This document shows, one piece after another, positions 1 through 8,345 of a stretch of DNA of 64,000 bases. The notes beneath the pieces are model-generated. The model had not been told where the DNA came from, ran no database searches, and was given only the letters and a program-made list of their open reading frames with translations. Within the stretch, counting starts at the first letter, position 1. Every line of letters begins with the position of its first letter. The DNA is from Flagellimonas sp. S3867 (GTDB lineage Bacteria > Bacteroidota > Bacteroidia > Flavobacteriales > Flavobacteriaceae): positions 124,001-188,000 of the forward strand of contig NZ_JACVMN010000001.1 of the NCBI RefSeq assembly GCF_014698935.1. Direction: 5' to 3'. The translations under genes were made by a program, and so were the position numbers.

Positions 1-1
1 C

Positions 2-154
2 AAAATTGGCCTACTTCATAGTCCAAATTTTGAATACCTAAACGGCTTCCAGAAACAAAAAGTAGAATGCGCCCTATCGGATTTTTGTTTGACGCTTATC
101 TACCCCGAACACTACAAAAATCGGATAGGAACCGTGCGCAAAGTTTTTAGGTAA
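2..154 (+). CDS. C-terminal end of an unidentified protein (partial)
   Basis: An open frame enters from the left edge and stops at TAA 152–154, giving about 50 residues that end in ...YPEHYKNRIGTVRKVFR. The tail is basic and has no motif I recognise. The next gene is on the opposite strand, so this would be the last gene of a rightward unit converging on the VOC/NUDIX genes, with about 150 bases of non-coding DNA between them. Without the rest of the gene no function can be given, and reading it as coding rests only on the open frame and its composition. Confidence 0.4.
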   Translation, partial: KIGLLHSPNFEYLNGFQKQKVECALSDFCLTLIYPEHYKNRIGTVRKVFR

Positions 155-305
155 GGATTTGGGGTCATAATGGATAAAGTGCGGTATCTTTTTGTCCTAA
201 AAATCGTTCGATTTATGCGACTTTTAAAAAGTGGCATAAGCTAGGAATGTATATTTTACCACAGTTTGCTATTTGAGCGATTATTTGTTTCAAATACTGT
301 TACCC

Positions 306-719
306 TTATGTAGCAAAAATATCGTTAGCATCCTTAAAACTTTTGAACTCCAACATATACCCATTGGGGTCTTGGACCAAAAACGAAAGATGCTCTCCTG
401 TTTGATCTTCCATGAAGGTGGCTTCTGTGGTCACTTCAAGATCCATTTTAAAGAGCCGGGTATAGAGCTCCCCCCATATATCTACGGTCACTATTACTCC
501 AAAATGAAAAGATGGCAAAATAAAATCATCAAGTTTATAATTTTTAAAATCAAAATTAAAATAACCTGCTTGCGTAAAGGTTAGCTGGTTTCCATACAAA
601 TCAATATCCAACCATTTCTCAGTACTTCTTCCTAATCTGGCCCTTATAATATCTATATAAAAGGCCCTGGTTTCCTCAATATTTCTACAGGGCAATGCGA
701 GGTGAAACTTGGCGTTCAT
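306..719 (-). CDS. VOC-family (glyoxalase/dioxygenase-fold) protein
   Basis: A 137-residue protein of the vicinal-oxygen-chelate superfamily. It opens with the typical first βαβββ unit (FHLALPCRNIEETRAFY near residues 5–20) and ends with the second (EHLSFLVQDPNGYMLEFKSF near 109–129). In this fold paired modules form a metal site. Here a His near residue 6, a His in FHFGV (about 72) and the Glu in MLEFK are plausible ligands. The 'DPNGYMLEFK' ending is that of small bacterial VOC proteins of unknown substrate. The start overlaps the end of the upstream NUDIX gene by 35 bases, so the two are probably co-transcribed. Fold assignment is firm; the reaction is unknown. Confidence 0.8.
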   Translation of the reverse strand: MNAKFHLALPCRNIEETRAFYIDIIRARLGRSTEKWLDIDLYGNQLTFTQAGYFNFDFKNYKLDDFILPSFHFGVIVTVDIWGELYTRLFKMDLEVTTEATFMEDQTGEHLSFLVQDPNGYMLEFKSFKDANDIFAT

Positions 720-1137
720 AATTGTCTTTGCTTTTTTGTTTTCTTCCTATGTTCTTAAAATATGCCTTTGTGGCCATACGGTCTGATTTATCCATAAACT
801 CAACTGCTTTCTTCCAATTCAGCCAAAGCACCGTTTCGAATTTATGTTTTTCCAAAACCTTGATTTTTGACGGCTTTAAACTGATATAATAGTAATTTTT
901 GTTTATGATTTCTGTATCCGTTCGCTTAATGTGGGACAAGTAAAATTGAACCTGTTCTTCAATAAGCTTCAGCGTTATTTCTTCACCTGTTTCCCTAACA
1001 AGGGCCTCTTCTTCGGTTTCTTTTCTTTTTTTAACACCTCCGGGCAAGGTATATATAATGGGCTTACCAACTTTTTTAAGTACCATGATCTTGGTTCCAC
1101 TAACAGCCAGTAATCTTGACTTGACTATTTTTTTCAT
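685..1137 (-). CDS. NUDIX hydrolase
   Basis: A 150-residue NUDIX-fold hydrolase. The Nudix box runs from GGVKKRKETEEE to RETGEEI near residues 33–54 and fits GX5EX7REUXEEXGU except that the late Gly is replaced (RETGEEITL). The paired Glu residues that hold the catalytic divalent metal are present. Such enzymes cleave nucleoside diphosphates linked to another moiety; the substrate cannot be read from sequence. The basic N-terminus (MKKIVKSRLLAV) is the usual first strand. It overlaps the VOC gene downstream by 35 bases, suggesting coupled translation. Confidence 0.85.
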   Translation of the reverse strand: MKKIVKSRLLAVSGTKIMVLKKVGKPIIYTLPGGVKKRKETEEEALVRETGEEITLKLIEEQVQFYLSHIKRTDTEIINKNYYYISLKPSKIKVLEKHKFETVLWLNWKKAVEFMDKSDRMATKAYFKNIGRKQKSKDNYERQVSPRIAL

Positions 1138-1193
1138 ATTCCTTTGTTTGTTGAAAGGGGGCAGGAAAAATAGCCTACCCCCAAAGGTTTGAG

Positions 1194-1499
1194 TTAGTTA
1201 ACCAAATCAAGGTTTACAATGATATAAATATCGTATTCCTCATCATTTTCGTCAATTTCCGTATCCATCCAATAGGTAATCTCAAATTTCTTTCCTACAA
1301 ACTTTTCCGAATCCAGATTATATTTCTTTGAAGCTTTTACATCAATATCTGAAAACTCGTACTCCAACTCATCATCATCAATAAATGTGTAAACGCCCTC
1401 TTCTATACCAACATAAGCGGCTTCGATGATAAATTCCTGAGTTTCCGGTTCGTTGACCAAAGCTGCCAACAGGGTAAAAATGATAAAAACTGTTTTCAT
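1194..1499 (-). CDS. Small exported acidic protein of unknown function
   Basis: 101 residues with a short hydrophobic N-terminus (MKTVFIIFTLLAALV) that looks like a signal peptide, although no clear signal peptidase site follows. The remainder is very acidic, with clusters such as FIDDDELEYEFSDID and TEIDENDEEYDIYI, and is predicted to be β-rich. No family recognised. It lies between the NUDIX gene and the polyamine operon on the same strand; the acidic repeats could bind cations, but that is only a guess. Coding potential is good: ATG start, protein-like composition and no competing frame. Confidence 0.6.
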   Translation of the reverse strand: MKTVFIIFTLLAALVNEPETQEFIIEAAYVGIEEGVYTFIDDDELEYEFSDIDVKASKKYNLDSEKFVGKKFEITYWMDTEIDENDEEYDIYIIVNLDLVN

Positions 1500-1540
1500 G
1501 TTTCTATGTTTTAAAAAGCGGTCTTTTTTAGCCCATCAAC

Positions 1541-1840
1541 TTATTCTTCCTCAAAATCTTTGGACTCAGTAATATTTATTTCGTCCTCGGGCGATTCTTC
1601 ATCATATTCCTCCATGGCCATGGTCAATCGCTTACTTACTTTTACCAAGTACAGGGTGTCTTCTGTTTTGACCTCAATGCATTCCACCCATTCTCCTTGG
1701 GCGTTTCTGAAACTTATGATATCCCGATCTCCGTACCCATCGGCATATTTTTCCATGATAAGATCTAGGATATCCTTGTTCAATTTCTTATAATCTACAA
1801 TTACTCGTTTTAGGGCATTGTTTCTCTTACTCTCTTTCAT
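1541..1840 (-). CDS. Conserved hypothetical protein linked to the polyamine operon
   Basis: 99 residues from ATG at 1840 (a GTG two codons upstream is also possible). The sequence is soluble, mixed α/β, with MEKYADGYGDRDIISFRNAQ and GEWVECIEVKTEDTLYLVKV in the middle and an acidic, disordered-looking C-terminus (EEYDEESPEDEINITESKDF). The ATG is two bases past the stop of the deoxyhypusine-synthase-like gene, so the two are almost certainly translated from one transcript. I recognise no domain. The tight coupling suggests a role connected with that enzyme or its product, but this is inference. Confidence 0.65.
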   Translation of the reverse strand: MKESKRNNALKRVIVDYKKLNKDILDLIMEKYADGYGDRDIISFRNAQGEWVECIEVKTEDTLYLVKVSKRLTMAMEEYDEESPEDEINITESKDFEEE

Positions 1841-1842
1841 GA

Positions 1843-2817
1843 TCACATGTTTAATAGGTATGCAAAAACCAATGGGGCCACTATTGTGGCATCACTTTCA
1901 ATTATGAATTTTGGGGTATTTATGTCCAGTTTTCCCCATGTAATCTTTTCGTTTGGTACAGCTCCCGAATAGGAACCATAACTTGTGGTGGAATCACTTA
2001 TCTGACAGAAATAGCTCCAGAAGGGCGTATCGGTCTCATCCAGGTCTTGGTACAACATCGGAACCACACAAATTGGAAAATCGCCTGCAATTCCTCCTCC
2101 TATCTGAAAAAATCCAATGCCATTTTTGCTATTGTTCATGTACCAATCTGCCAAGAAGGTCATGTACTCAATTCCCGATTTCATGGTGCTCGCCTTAAGT
2201 TCTCCTTTGATGACATAACTGGCAAAAATATTTCCCATGGTACTGTCTTCCCAGCCGGGAACAACCATGGGCAAGTTGGCCTGGGCAGCAGCAAACATCC
2301 ACGAGTGTTGTATATCTATTTCATAATGTTCCTCTAAAACACCGGACAACAACAATCGGTACATGAACTCGTGCGGAAACAAACGTTCCCCATTTTCATC
2401 GGCCTGCTTCCATATCTTATAGATATGTTTCTGCAAACGGCGGAACGCTTCTTCTTCTGGGATGCAGGTGTCAGTAACCCGGTTGAGCCCACTTTCCAAC
2501 AAATCCCATTCATCTTGTGGGGTCAAATCACGATAATTGGGTACCCTTTTATAATGCGAGTGGGCCACCAAGTTCATAATATCTTCCTCTAAATTGGCTC
2601 CTGTACATGATATGATATGCACCTTTTTAGTACGGATGATTTCGGAAAAAATCTTACCCAGCTCTGCTGTACTCATGGCCCCGGCCAACGACACCAACAT
2701 TTGGGACCCCTGCTCCAATTGGGCTTCATAACCCTTGGCCGCATCAACTAGGGATGCGGCATTGAAATGCAAAAAGTGTTTCTCCAGAAACTGGGAAATT
2801 TCCCCTTTATTTTTCAT
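1843..2817 (-). CDS. Deoxyhypusine synthase-like aminobutyl/aminopropyl transferase (SpeY/homospermidine synthase type)
   Basis: 324 residues from the ATG at 2817, chosen because a strong GGAGAA ribosome site lies 7 bases upstream and because the resulting 11-base overlap with speB (GATGAAAAATAA) is typical of operon junctions. Longer readings would start inside speB. The family motifs are visible: NAD-binding MLVSLAGAMSTAELG near residue 39, HIISCTGANLEED, and the FQIGGGIAGDFP and late ITWGKLD stretches that hold the active-site Lys region. Bacteria lack eIF5A. Bacterial homologues make homospermidine or spermidine from putrescine or spermidine donors, matching the homospermidine known from flavobacteria. 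The product cannot be decided by eye. Confidence 0.8.
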   Translation of the reverse strand: MKNKGEISQFLEKHFLHFNAASLVDAAKGYEAQLEQGSQMLVSLAGAMSTAELGKIFSEIIRTKKVHIISCTGANLEEDIMNLVAHSHYKRVPNYRDLTPQDEWDLLESGLNRVTDTCIPEEEAFRRLQKHIYKIWKQADENGERLFPHEFMYRLLLSGVLEEHYEIDIQHSWMFAAAQANLPMVVPGWEDSTMGNIFASYVIKGELKASTMKSGIEYMTFLADWYMNNSKNGIGFFQIGGGIAGDFPICVVPMLYQDLDETDTPFWSYFCQISDSTTSYGSYSGAVPNEKITWGKLDINTPKFIIESDATIVAPLVFAYLLNM

Positions 2818-3745
2818 CGAATTGTTCTCCATTCCTTTCAAATTTTTCAAAATTGTAGGGTTGTTCATATTCATCCTCAACTTCTTCCATGTTCTGTTTG
2901 AATTTGTAGCTCAACATTTTGTAGTAAAGTTTTGCGGCCAAAAAATCTGAGGATTTCTCCTTTTCATTAGGGCAGAGTTCCACTATATCAAAACCAACTA
3001 CATTGCATTCGTCAAAAATTCGTTTTAGAAATTCAAGGGTTTCGTACCAAAAAAGTCCTCCGGGTTCAGGTGTTCCGGTGGATGGAAGAATTGAGGGGTC
3101 CAGAGCATCCAAATCAAAAGTTATATAAACATTGTCCGTCATCAAATCCAAAACATTGTCCATCCAATAATCATCGGACATTATTTCATGAGCAAAAAAG
3201 ACATGATCGCGGTTCATGACCGATACTTCCGATCGATCCATGCTACGAATACCTACTTGAACCAAATTTGTAGTCTGAGAGGCTTCATACAAAGCGCAGG
3301 CGTGATTGTATTTGGAGCCATTGTATTCCTTTCGTAAATCAGCATGTGCATCAATTTGGAGTACTGTCAGTCCTTGATATGCTTCATTGAACGCCCTAAT
3401 GGCGCCTATGGAAATGGAATGCTCCCCACCAATCATGGTGACCATTTTTCCTCGGCTGATAAAATCTTTTACCTCCTTATGCACAGTATTGACCATGTTT
3501 TCCGGTGAATCGAACCCATCCAAGGTCTCGGTCAAATAAATTCCCTCCCGATATACTTCGCTATCGGTTTCAATATCATAGAGCTCCATATTTTCTGAAG
3601 CTTCCAAAAATGCTTCTGGGCCTTTATCGGCCCCTTTTCCCCAAGTACTGGTGCCATCGTAGGCCGCCGGGATCAACACCAGCTTGGACTTTTCCGCGGA
3701 TGCATACTCCTCGGGTATTCCAGCATAGGTTCTTGTTAGTTTCAT
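2807..3745 (-). CDS. speB: Agmatinase (agmatine ureohydrolase)
   Basis: A 312-residue ureohydrolase-family enzyme converting agmatine to putrescine and urea. The dimanganese-site motifs appear in order: MIGGEHSISIG near residue 104, IDAHADLR near 132 and TFDLDALDPS near 215, followed by the GGLFWYE segment. Length fits the arginase/agmatinase family. It lies 12 bases after speA and overlaps the deoxyhypusine-synthase-like gene, so the operon reads speA–speB–DHS-like. That order converts arginine to agmatine, putrescine and then a triamine, and supports agmatinase over arginase. Confidence 0.9.
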   Translation of the reverse strand: MKLTRTYAGIPEEYASAEKSKLVLIPAAYDGTSTWGKGADKGPEAFLEASENMELYDIETDSEVYREGIYLTETLDGFDSPENMVNTVHKEVKDFISRGKMVTMIGGEHSISIGAIRAFNEAYQGLTVLQIDAHADLRKEYNGSKYNHACALYEASQTTNLVQVGIRSMDRSEVSVMNRDHVFFAHEIMSDDYWMDNVLDLMTDNVYITFDLDALDPSILPSTGTPEPGGLFWYETLEFLKRIFDECNVVGFDIVELCPNEKEKSSDFLAAKLYYKMLSYKFKQNMEEVEDEYEQPYNFEKFERNGEQFDEK

Positions 3746-3757
3746 CTTGATTATAGT

Positions 3758-5209
3758 TTATGGTTGATAGACCATTTTTTTGTTTCTTAAAATTATGGGT
3801 TCTGAAACCTTCGGTTTGCCGTAGCCCAAAATGGAAAGAAAGTCTCCAGCGGTCTGCTGTTCGGCAAAAACACGGGTCTTTAGGTTTCCTTCAACATCTT
3901 TATCTATTAAAATATGCTTGGGCTGGGGAATCAAACAATGTTGTAAACCACCAAAACCACCTATGGTCTCTTGGTAGGCTCCTGTATTGAAAAAACCTAC
4001 ATATAATGGCCGTTCCTTTTTGAACTTGGGAAGGTAGATGGCGTTCATATGTTGCTCCGAATTGTAATAATCGTCACTGTCGCATGTTAGCCCCCCCAAC
4101 AACACCCTTTCGTATTCCTCGTTCCAGCGATTAAGGGCGAGCATGATAAATCGCTTGCTAATGGCCCATGAATCTGGAATGGTTGTTATGAACGAGGAAT
4201 TGATCATGTTCCACTTCTCACGGTCGTTCTGCTGTTTTTGATACAGGATTTGATAAATGGCCCCACCACTCTCACCCACAGTGAAGCTGCCAAACTCGGT
4301 AAAGATTTCTGGAACCTCAACATTTGCTTCTCGGCATGCCTGATTGATTTGGTTAACAATCTCATCCACCATATACTCGTAATCGTAATCAAACGCCAGT
4401 GAGTTTTTAATGGGAAAGCCTCCACCAATATTCAAGCTATCCAGTGTAGGGCATATTTTCTTTAGGTTGATGTATACTTTAAGACATTTTAAAAGCTCGT
4501 TCCAATAATAGGCCGTGTCCCTAATTCCTGTATTGATAAAAAAGTGGAGCATTTTTAGCTCAACTCTTGGATTGTCCTTAATGGCCTTTGAATAAAATGG
4601 AACTATATTCTTATAGCCAATACCCAATCTTGAGGTATAAAACTCAAATTTGGGCTCTTCTTCAGAGGCAATTCGGATTCCCACCTTGAAGTTTCCTTGA
4701 ATTTCATTCCCAAGTAGATCAAGTTCTTCAAAATTATCAATGATAGGGATGCAGTTTTTGTGTCCTTTGTTTATGAATCGGGCAATTTTTTCAACATATT
4801 CATCCCTTTTGAAACCGTTGCACAGAACATAGGTCGAATCTGAAATCTTGCCCTCCGCTTTTAAGTGTTCCACAATATCAATATCGAACGTAGAGGAAGT
4901 CTCGATGTGGATATCGTTCTTGAGCGCTTCGTTCAGAACGTGTTCAAAATGTGAGCTCTTGGTGCAATAGCTATAATGGTAAGTACCGGAATAGCCATGT
5001 TTATGGATTGCGGTCGAGAACCACTTTTTGGCCCGTTGGATATTCTCGGATATTTTTGGGAGATAGGTGAACTTAAGGGGTGCTCCATAATGGTGAATCA
5101 ATGCCATTAGATCAATCCCATGAAAGTGCAAATTGTTTTCCGCAAGCTGAAACTCCCTTTGCGGAAAATCGTAGGTCTGTTCGATCAAATCGATGTATTT
5201 GGTCTTCAT
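3758..5209 (-). CDS. speA: Biosynthetic arginine decarboxylase, PLP fold-type III
   Basis: A 483-residue PLP-dependent decarboxylase of the alanine-racemase fold. The PLP Lys is probably in HYSYCTKSSHFEHV near residue 83, and the phosphate-binding glycine motif is LNIGGGFPIKNS near 258. A later GESGGAIYQILY and the cofactor-facing TCDSDDYYNSEQH (about 375–387) match the Cys-Asp-Ser-x-D box of this family. It is shorter than E. coli SpeA (about 650 residues) and matches the compact Bacteroidota form. It heads the polyamine operon; the 527 bases upstream up to the integrase gene must hold its promoter. Confidence 0.88.
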   Translation of the reverse strand: MKTKYIDLIEQTYDFPQREFQLAENNLHFHGIDLMALIHHYGAPLKFTYLPKISENIQRAKKWFSTAIHKHGYSGTYHYSYCTKSSHFEHVLNEALKNDIHIETSSTFDIDIVEHLKAEGKISDSTYVLCNGFKRDEYVEKIARFINKGHKNCIPIIDNFEELDLLGNEIQGNFKVGIRIASEEEPKFEFYTSRLGIGYKNIVPFYSKAIKDNPRVELKMLHFFINTGIRDTAYYWNELLKCLKVYINLKKICPTLDSLNIGGGFPIKNSLAFDYDYEYMVDEIVNQINQACREANVEVPEIFTEFGSFTVGESGGAIYQILYQKQQNDREKWNMINSSFITTIPDSWAISKRFIMLALNRWNEEYERVLLGGLTCDSDDYYNSEQHMNAIYLPKFKKERPLYVGFFNTGAYQETIGGFGGLQHCLIPQPKHILIDKDVEGNLKTRVFAEQQTAGDFLSILGYGKPKVSEPIILRNKKMVYQP

Positions 5210-5736
5210 CTGTATTTCGCATTAATAAAAAAGTGATTAAGGGTCGTGGAAATTGACCAATCTCAAATGCGGAATACATAAAACCTATCAGGCGTAGAAC
5301 CAAAAAATCGTAGATACAACCTACGGTAAGAAGAAAACATTTCGGAAGTCAGCCCTATTATTCGGTGTCCTATCCCTAAGACGGCTTTTTGGGTAGACTT
5401 CCTTATCCCCATTGGCCCGAATTTGAAAGAAGTTTTCAAAATAAAAGGCAATGCGTCCGATTAGGTGGACTCATTTACTTAAAGTAAACATAGTAAAAAA
5501 ATCAATCCAGTATCTGTTTTTGAAAATTTTTTAGAACTATCTACTAGATTCTGGTTAGTCTTTATTGGTTCCTTAAAATGGCCGTTTTACAGGACTATTC
5601 CAGGAAAAGCTGACTATTTTATTTGAATGTCCCATCCTTGGTCTCATTTAATAGTTTCGTTAATTAACCTTTTATGGGACGCCTATTTCATTAAAAAGGA
5701 TTAAAATGTACTGCACAAAGGCGAAACTTGGTTTAG
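5210..5736. other. Non-coding gap between speA and the integrase
   Basis: No convincing gene, RNA or terminator hairpin is visible in these 527 bases. Open frames here lack protein-like composition. Both neighbours point left, so the right part is the region just past the end of the integrase and the left part must carry the speA promoter. I searched for a second copy of the tRNA 3' end at 7108–7149, which would mark the other end of an element, and found none. Confidence 0.5.
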
Positions 5737-6957
5737 TTATATAGCAGCCACTAACTTTTCATTATAATCATCTAGAATATTAGTTGGTAAGGACTTCAAA
5801 TAAATCTGTGTAGTATTCAGTTTGCTGTGCCCCAGCATGGCAGAAATGGCTTGCAGGGGTACATCATTTAACATTGCTTGGGTTGCAAAACTGTGCCGTG
5901 AAACATAAGTGGTCAATTTCTGTTCAATACCACATAATTCTGCGATAGTCTTTAAACCCCTATTATAACGTTGACGTTCCCATGAGATTTCCCGCTCTTG
6001 TAAAGCGGGATCTTCTCGTTTAATAATTGGAAAGATATAGCTGTCCCTGGATTTTCCCATAAGATATATATTTAGAATTTCTGCAAGTTGATCGGTAATT
6101 TTTATGTCATATAATTTACCAGTTTTCTTTCGCCTAAATTTTATTCGATCATTGATTATATTATCCACTTTTAAATGGGCCATATCAGTGAAGTTCATGC
6201 CATACAACAAAAAGGAGCAGATAAAATAATTACGGTATCGGAACAAGACCATGTCCTTGGGAAGTTCCAAAGTAATTATCTTTCTAATGTCTTCTATGGA
6301 TAATGCTCTTTTCTCTGTAGGCGTCTGACGAATAGTGTAATGAATAAACGGGTATGCTTCGCTTTCAATTAAACCTGCCTTGATACCTTTATTATAAATA
6401 GCCTTAATGGCTCTTAAATATGAAGACAGACTGTTTACACTATTTCCTTTTGCGTAATGGTAGCGTTCAAATCGTTTAATGAAATCATAATTAAGCTCAT
6501 TGAACTTTAAGTCCTTTCCCTTAGTAAAAGTTTTTAAAACAGATACTATGCCGGAGTAGTTCCTGGCAGTGCCATAACGATGAGCTGCCTTCAAATCTTC
6601 AGCTAAAGATTCACCATATTTATAAAAGGAATCATAGGTGCTATTTCTGGTTATTCTATTTTTAACCTGGGTAATTGACAAATAGTTGAGTTTGCCTTTA
6701 TCATACAATTGATTAATAATGTCATTGGCCCTAGCTTCCTCTTTCAGAAGTAACGTATTCAACCTTGCAATAGAATCTACTTTGGTGTACGTTTTTTTTA
6801 TAGTACATTTTCTGGAGTCCCAATATTTTTCTAATATTGAATATCCCGTAGAAATTGATGTAGTTTTTCGAAGGTGGGTGAGGCGAAAAATGATAGGGTA
6901 GGAGCCATCTCTTTTTGCTCTTCTAGTATCTAATAAAAGGGTTAAATACGTCCTCAT
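5737..6957 (-). CDS. Tyrosine recombinase / integrase of the Bacteroidota SAM-like type
   Basis: 406 residues from ATG 6957 (MRTYLTLLLDTRRAKRDG, the usual start of this family); an upstream TTG at 6990 would add 11 residues. An arm-binding domain (1–90) is followed by a SAM-like core-binding domain (about 105–205) and the catalytic domain. Catalytic residues seen: RHSFAT (Arg II region, near 350), LGHSKLNTTQIYLKS with the GH pair and the Tyr nucleophile near 390. The position of Arg I reads LLYGMNFTDMAHL, so this Arg is absent, as in IntDOT-like Bacteroidota integrases. It stands next to a tRNA fragment, so it is probably the integrase of the element that used that site. No other mobile genes are seen. 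Confidence 0.88.
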   Translation of the reverse strand: MRTYLTLLLDTRRAKRDGSYPIIFRLTHLRKTTSISTGYSILEKYWDSRKCTIKKTYTKVDSIARLNTLLLKEEARANDIINQLYDKGKLNYLSITQVKNRITRNSTYDSFYKYGESLAEDLKAAHRYGTARNYSGIVSVLKTFTKGKDLKFNELNYDFIKRFERYHYAKGNSVNSLSSYLRAIKAIYNKGIKAGLIESEAYPFIHYTIRQTPTEKRALSIEDIRKIITLELPKDMVLFRYRNYFICSFLLYGMNFTDMAHLKVDNIINDRIKFRRKKTGKLYDIKITDQLAEILNIYLMGKSRDSYIFPIIKREDPALQEREISWERQRYNRGLKTIAELCGIEQKLTTYVSRHSFATQAMLNDVPLQAISAMLGHSKLNTTQIYLKSLPTNILDDYNEKLVAAI

Positions 6958-6978
6958 ATTCTTCAAGGTACTAAAAAA

Positions 6979-7032
6979 ATTTGCAAACAATTTGCAAACA
7001 AAAGCTTGATATCAAATGACATGGTTTGATAT
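6979..7032. repeat. Tandem 11-bp repeats and a dyad beside the integrase start
   Basis: ATTTGCAAACA occurs twice in perfect tandem at 6979–6989 and 6990–7000. It is followed by an 8-bp inverted repeat, ATATCAAA (7009–7016) and TTTGATAT (7025–7032). The block sits between the integrase start and the tRNA fragment. That is where arm-type integrase or excisionase sites and the integrase promoter are expected. The repeats are direct observations; their role as recombinase or autoregulatory sites is inferred. Confidence 0.5.
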
Positions 7033-7107
7033 TATATCTTATTTAAATGTCTAAAAATCAATTGATTATATTGAATTTTCCATTTTGAAGAAATGAGCTT
7101 ACGGGCA

Positions 7108-7149
7108 CTTCTAAGCAGACGGTCGCAGGTTCGAATCCTGCCGCGATCA
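7108..7149 (+). pseudogene. 3' half of a tRNA (likely tRNA-Arg UCU); candidate attachment site
   Basis: The stretch reads as anticodon loop CTTCTAA (7108–7114, anticodon TCT), anticodon 3' stem GCAGA, variable loop, a perfect T-arm (GCAGG TTCGAAT CCTGC, 7125–7141), and acceptor 3' strand CGCGATC plus discriminator A at 7142–7149. A complete gene would need GATCGCG and a D-arm upstream and TCTGC before the anticodon loop. None is present; the upstream bases are unrelated. This is what remains when an element integrates at the 3' end of a tRNA, with crossover in the anticodon loop. A terminator follows directly, as for a real tRNA gene. Confidence 0.8.
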
Positions 7150-7161
7150 CAGGTAATAATT

Positions 7162-7195
7162 AAGCCTCAAAAGTGTTTCACTTCTGAGGCTTTTT
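7162..7195 (+). terminator. Intrinsic terminator behind the tRNA fragment
   Basis: GCCTCA (7164–7169) pairs with TGAGGC (7185–7190) and AAGTG (7171–7175) pairs with CACTT (7179–7183). There is one A/C mismatch between the helices, a TTT loop, and TTTTT immediately after. A strong rho-independent hairpin in the tRNA direction. Confidence 0.85.
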
Positions 7196-7273
7196 ATTAT
7201 TTACACTTTGACTTTCCTTCAAAGTACTCTTGCACCTAATGGTTGTATGATCATGCAAAGAAGAAATTCCATA

Positions 7274-8119
7274 TTAAGGTTTTAGGTAATCAAATGTATT
7301 CACAACCTCATATTTCAGACTCCGTTTCATAAACTCGTTCAAAAATGCTGTGTGACTGCCTCCCGATAATATAAATACCCTGTCCTTTTTTGTGAGCGGT
7401 AATCGGTTGAGGTTTGAATAGATTCTGAGGTTTCTTTGATAATATTTTGCAGCCTCGTCAGCGCCTTCAAAACTATTTTTGGTCCCGACATAAGTCAAAA
7501 TATCGGCATTGGCGGTAATGAGAAAATCCAAAAATTTTGGATGGTTCATCCGAAAAAGTTTTTCTTTTAAGGACAATCCTTCTTCAAATATGTTCAAACC
7601 GGGAATAGCTTTGAACGGGTCGGATTGAAATTCATTATAAGTGACAGAATCAATCGCATTGATCAACTCGGTGTTGATGTTATAATTGTATTCCATTCTA
7701 TGGTCAATCCCATATAATTTATCTATATCGTTTATTCTTCCCACCTCAAAGGCAACCAACCCGACTTCACCATAATATGTTGATGTTTGTTTTGGGTTAT
7801 TTAAATATTGGTCGTACTCTTTGTTTAATTCCTCGTTTTCACTAATAGGTACTTCGACGCATATAACTGTGGGTTTGAAGCGGGATATGATTGTTGCTAT
7901 TTCTTCTGCATCTTGCTGATTTTTTTGGCTTTCCGCATCAAATTCAATGCTAGCCGCATCGGAGGTCGTATTCATATGGAAAGTCGCAAAATTTAGGACT
8001 TTTATTTTATCCGATTCAATTTCAATTACGATTTCCTTTGAAGTTGTTTTATCTACTATTTGTTCTTTTTGATTGCAGCTATAAAAGAATAAAATTGCTA
8101 TAAAAAATAAGTTTTTCAT
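7274..8119 (-). CDS. DUF5694-type lipoprotein (TraB/GumN-like)
   Basis: 281 residues from ATG 8119. A short hydrophobic stretch ends in a lipobox-like FFYSC near residue 15, so it is probably a lipoprotein. The mature part has LNFATFHMNTTSD and, after a helical stretch, PTVICVEVPISENEELN, the pattern of DUF5694 proteins related to the TraB/GumN fold (His in 'TFHM', Glu in 'CVEVP'). The C-terminal VFILSGGSHTAFLNEFM supplies a second conserved His. The biochemical role of the family is not established. It is alone on the minus strand between the tRNA scar and the MFS gene. Confidence 0.65.
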   Translation of the reverse strand: MKNLFFIAILFFYSCNQKEQIVDKTTSKEIVIEIESDKIKVLNFATFHMNTTSDAASIEFDAESQKNQQDAEEIATIISRFKPTVICVEVPISENEELNKEYDQYLNNPKQTSTYYGEVGLVAFEVGRINDIDKLYGIDHRMEYNYNINTELINAIDSVTYNEFQSDPFKAIPGLNIFEEGLSLKEKLFRMNHPKFLDFLITANADILTYVGTKNSFEGADEAAKYYQRNLRIYSNLNRLPLTKKDRVFILSGGSHTAFLNEFMKRSLKYEVVNTFDYLKP

Positions 8120-8345
8120 TGTTGATCTATTGGTCAATGTTTATCTCGAAATAGGTGTTTATTATATTGTAATGCTGTACTTGAGAAAAAGTTTTACTAT
8201 TAATATGGACGCAAAAATTGACTGAATGGTTGTCTTTCGAATTTTTTAATTTTCTCTTTTGACCGATAGTTACAAAAATTGGCATTCAAATCTCTTGTTC
8301 ATTGTAATTCGTGCCAACTCTAACTTCTGTTTAAGATGTTGGGCA

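Noticed and set aside
5263..5451. Short minus-strand frame between speA and the integrase
   Set aside because: No recognisable domain, poor composition and overlap with the region that must hold the speA promoter.
7040..7149. Complete tRNA gene at this site
   Set aside because: The 5' acceptor strand, D-arm and 5' anticodon stem that the 3' half requires are absent upstream.
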